From UBA6985 sp946536225 (GTDB lineage: Bacteria > Bacillota_I > Bacilli_A > RF39 > UBA660): a stretch of 64,000 bases of DNA. Below, one piece after another: positions 62,001 through 64,000 of the stretch; the first letter of the stretch is position 1; every line of letters starts with the position of its first letter. Under the pieces are notes generated by a model, which was not told the origin of the DNA, ran no database searches, and saw only the letters and a list, made by a program, of their open reading frames with translations. The position numbers and the translations under genes are program-made. Location: the NCBI GenBank assembly GCA_946536225.1, contig CAMNEE010000002.1:1-64000 (forward strand). The letters are read 5' to 3'.

Positions 62001-64000
62001 ATGACTGAAAAACTAAAAAGAATGCAAATGATCTTAGTTATTGCAGCAACATTGATATTTTTTGCTGATATAAGTTTATTTGCAAGTTCATTAATAAAAT
62101 TAGATTATGTTAAATTTGTATTAGGTTTGATAATACCAACCATATTAGTTGTTTTATCATTCCAAGTTGAAAAAGAGTTAAAATTAAACACAGCTTCATC
62201 AATTATATATGATCTAGGTTTTGCATCATATATGGTTTCAGTGCTTGGAACACTTTCTTTATTTGATGGGCATCAAGTACTAAGTATTGGTAATTTTGAT
62301 TTATCTAAAGTTACAGTATTTTTCTTGTTTGGTGTATTAATATCAGTGATATCGTATGTTATACAAAAGAAGAAAAAATATCTAAACTTAGCACTTGCTT
62401 CTCTAGTAATAACACTAGAAGGATTATTTAATGATATTGCACTTGTATATGTAGACAGTTATCATAGCGTGTTCTATGGATTCTTTGCAGGATTAACATG
62501 CTTATTATTTATTAATATATTTGTTAAAAAAGAAAGTTTAAGCTTTTTTACATTAATTAATCTACTACATACATTATTTATGATATTTAATACTAAATTT
62601 ACTGAGATAATTGGACTTGAATTAATTGCAAGTATTTTAAATTTAGCAGTACTTATTATAAATGTTAGAAGACAAGACAATCTAGGATTTGATTTCCTAT
62701 CATTCATGACAATTGGTATAGAATTATTCATGATTTGGATGAGTTTGTTATACGCAAGTTTTGATGGAGCAAGTCTAGTATTAGTTGCAGTAGTTGCTTT
62801 AATAGATATGTTATTTAGTGTGCTTGATATTGGAAATAATAGAAAACAAGCACTTGGTTTTAAGATTGTACTTGATATATTCACATTAATGCTTATGATT
62901 AATACAATATTTACAAAAGAAGCAGTTATTCCAGTTGTAATAATTGTATTATTAAGTTCATTAGTATCAACTTATGCACTTAAGAGTGATAAATATGAAC
63001 AATACTTATTACCATTTAAATTAATTGTATCTATTATTGCATTACTATCTTTAATAGCAGAATATATTACAATTACTTCATCAGAAGTGATTGCAATTAT
63101 TAATGTATCTGCCATAATTGGTTTAGTATTAAGTAATAATAAAACATTTAAGAATATGTTCTTAACTGTAATTGGAATTACACTTTTTGCATCATTCCAA
63201 TATCCATATGATTTCTTTGATTATTTCTTAATATCAGGTATGATGTTGGTTAACTATTTTGTAGTATCTAAAACATATAAAGAGAAACCTATATTTGGTA
63301 ACATATTACTTGCTACATTAGCAATATATGTATGTGCTAAATTAGATGTCTTTAATGAACACTTTTTATATTTAGCAATGGCAGCTGTATTTGGAATAGT
63401 TCACATACTTGATAAAAATGATAATGAAAAAATTATTTCATTTATTGCAATAATTTACTCATTATTAGCATTTATTACTAGATTAACTTTAAGTCAAAGT
63501 CTAATTGATAGTGCACTTCTAGTAGTATTATTCTTTGCACTTTCATATGTTTTATTAAGATTCAAAGGTGGAGAAGTAGTATTTATTGTAGGACTTGTAG
63601 TATTAGCATTAAATACATATGTTGCTTATGATATTGTTGTAACACTCACATTCGTATCAGAATTGATTATTACATTATTCTTATCTTATAAGAATCGTGA
63701 AAATATTTTTAGAACAGCATTATTATTGATTATTACTACTGGTATATATTTACTTACTCAATTAGATAATGTTCCTTCATTTGTTTATATGTTAATTGCA
63801 GGTTTAGCTGCAATATATGCAATCTTCTTAAGTATTAAGAAATATTTAAAGAATGATTATGAAAGAGAACAAAAAGAAAATGAAGAAAAAATTAAAGAAA
63901 AAGAACATGTTCATGAAGAAAAAGAAGTAGAATATATTTACTGTACTTCATGTGGTACACGTTTAGAAAAAGATTCTTCGTTCTGTACAAATTGTGGAGA
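62001..64000 (+). CDS. Large polytopic membrane protein with C-terminal zinc ribbon, cut by window end
   Basis: An open frame runs from ATG 62001 (behind ATGGTGACTT) to the window end, at least 666 residues. It has around 20 short hydrophobic segments, few charges, then a charged helix (KENEEKIKEKEHVHEEKE) and a zinc-ribbon start with Cys pairs CTSCG and CTNCG (about 648-666). The ribbon should face the cytoplasm. The family is not known to me; zinc-ribbon membrane proteins of this shape are common in Clostridia-like genomes. The 3' end is missing. Confidence 0.75.
   Translation, partial: MTEKLKRMQMILVIAATLIFFADISLFASSLIKLDYVKFVLGLIIPTILVVLSFQVEKELKLNTASSIIYDLGFASYMVSVLGTLSLFDGHQVLSIGNFDLSKVTVFFLFGVLISVISYVIQKKKKYLNLALASLVITLEGLFNDIALVYVDSYHSVFYGFFAGLTCLLFINIFVKKESLSFFTLINLLHTLFMIFNTKFTEIIGLELIASILNLAVLIINVRRQDNLGFDFLSFMTIGIELFMIWMSLLYASFDGASLVLVAVVALIDMLFSVLDIGNNRKQALGFKIVLDIFTLMLMINTIFTKEAVIPVVIIVLLSSLVSTYALKSDKYEQYLLPFKLIVSIIALLSLIAEYITITSSEVIAIINVSAIIGLVLSNNKTFKNMFLTVIGITLFASFQYPYDFFDYFLISGMMLVNYFVVSKTYKEKPIFGNILLATLAIYVCAKLDVFNEHFLYLAMAAVFGIVHILDKNDNEKIISFIAIIYSLLAFITRLTLSQSLIDSALLVVLFFALSYVLLRFKGGEVVFIVGLVVLALNTYVAYDIVVTLTFVSELIITLFLSYKNRENIFRTALLLIITTGIYLLTQLDNVPSFVYMLIAGLAAIYAIFLSIKKYLKNDYEREQKENEEKIKEKEHVHEEKEVEYIYCTSCGTRLEKDSSFCTNCG

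Noticed and set aside
1..64000. Mycoplasma-type code with TGA as Trp
   Set aside because: Several genes end in TGA with a following gene or terminator at once (for example near 11860, 24912 and 57109), and Trp is encoded by TGG throughout.
1..64000. CRISPR arrays, insertion sequences, prophage, tRNA or rRNA genes
   Set aside because: No regular spaced repeats, no intact transposase or integrase, and no tRNA-like sequence were recognised.

Overview
The window is strongly AT-rich bacterial chromosome, densely packed with genes, using the standard code (several genes end in TGA). Shine-Dalgarno sites are often of the form AGGTGAT or GGGTGAT just ahead of ATG. Gene content and order are Bacillota-like: tsaE-tsaB-rimI-tsaD, rplI-dnaB-walJ-rlmH, a T-box-controlled pheST, truA-rplM-rpsI, tilS-ftsH, and parA-parB next to mscS and a DUF951 gene. 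Phosphoketolase, NPKTG-type surface anchoring and many small membrane proteins suggest an uncultured, host-associated (gut-type) Bacilli or Mollicutes-related lineage. That placement is inference. parAB plus rplI/dnaB suggest the origin half of the chromosome, but I saw no parS site or dnaA.

Layout. 1-2.7 kb: tRNA t6A modification. 2.8-5.1 kb: phosphoketolase. 5.1-6.3 kb (minus): membrane-anchored lytic transglycosylase. 6.4-13.7 kb: L9, replicative helicase, M23 endopeptidase, two metallo-beta-lactamase-fold enzymes, RlmH, a serine beta-lactamase-like protein, uracil-DNA glycosylase and a LemA-like protein. 13.7-18.9 kb: a permease, then T-box and pheST. 19-22.5 kb: an unknown protein, then an ABC-2 exporter behind a leader that carries an intrinsic terminator. 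22.6-29.6 kb: PcrA, a sugar nucleotidyltransferase, a zeta-toxin-like kinase with a tiny partner, and LigA. 29.7-33.2 kb: a sensor operon with a degenerate GGDEF protein. 33.2-38.2 kb: membrane proteins, two eroded EcfA-like ATPases, then truA-rplM-rpsI. 38.3-40.2 kb: a duplicated leader block and a roughly 620-nt apparently non-coding, hairpin-rich unit ending in a strong terminator. 40.2-50.3 kb: NPKTG surface protein, tilS, ftsH, parAB, mscS, DUF951, AbgT transporter. 50.4-58.7 kb: envelope proteins (two thioredoxin-like, LCP, CmpB-like, GT2) with Thr-rich linkers. 58.7-59.25 kb: a second large non-coding block. 59.3-61.3 kb: a second ABC exporter and small proteins. 61.4-64 kb: DUF308 protein and a large zinc-ribbon membrane protein cut by the window end.

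The best candidates for something undescribed are: (1) the hairpin-rich unit at about 39.4-40.12 kb, whose 5' block is duplicated ahead of a neighbouring phosphatase gene and which shares several short motifs in the same order with the minus strand of 58.7-59.25 kb; (2) the terminator-containing leader at 19.87-19.97 kb; (3) the eroded EcfA pair lying where ecfA1-ecfA2-ecfT normally precede truA; (4) the intergenic RNA-like region at 51.3-51.6 kb. Extended -10 promoters (TGnTATAAT) with very short leaders recur through the window, and two genes look leaderless.
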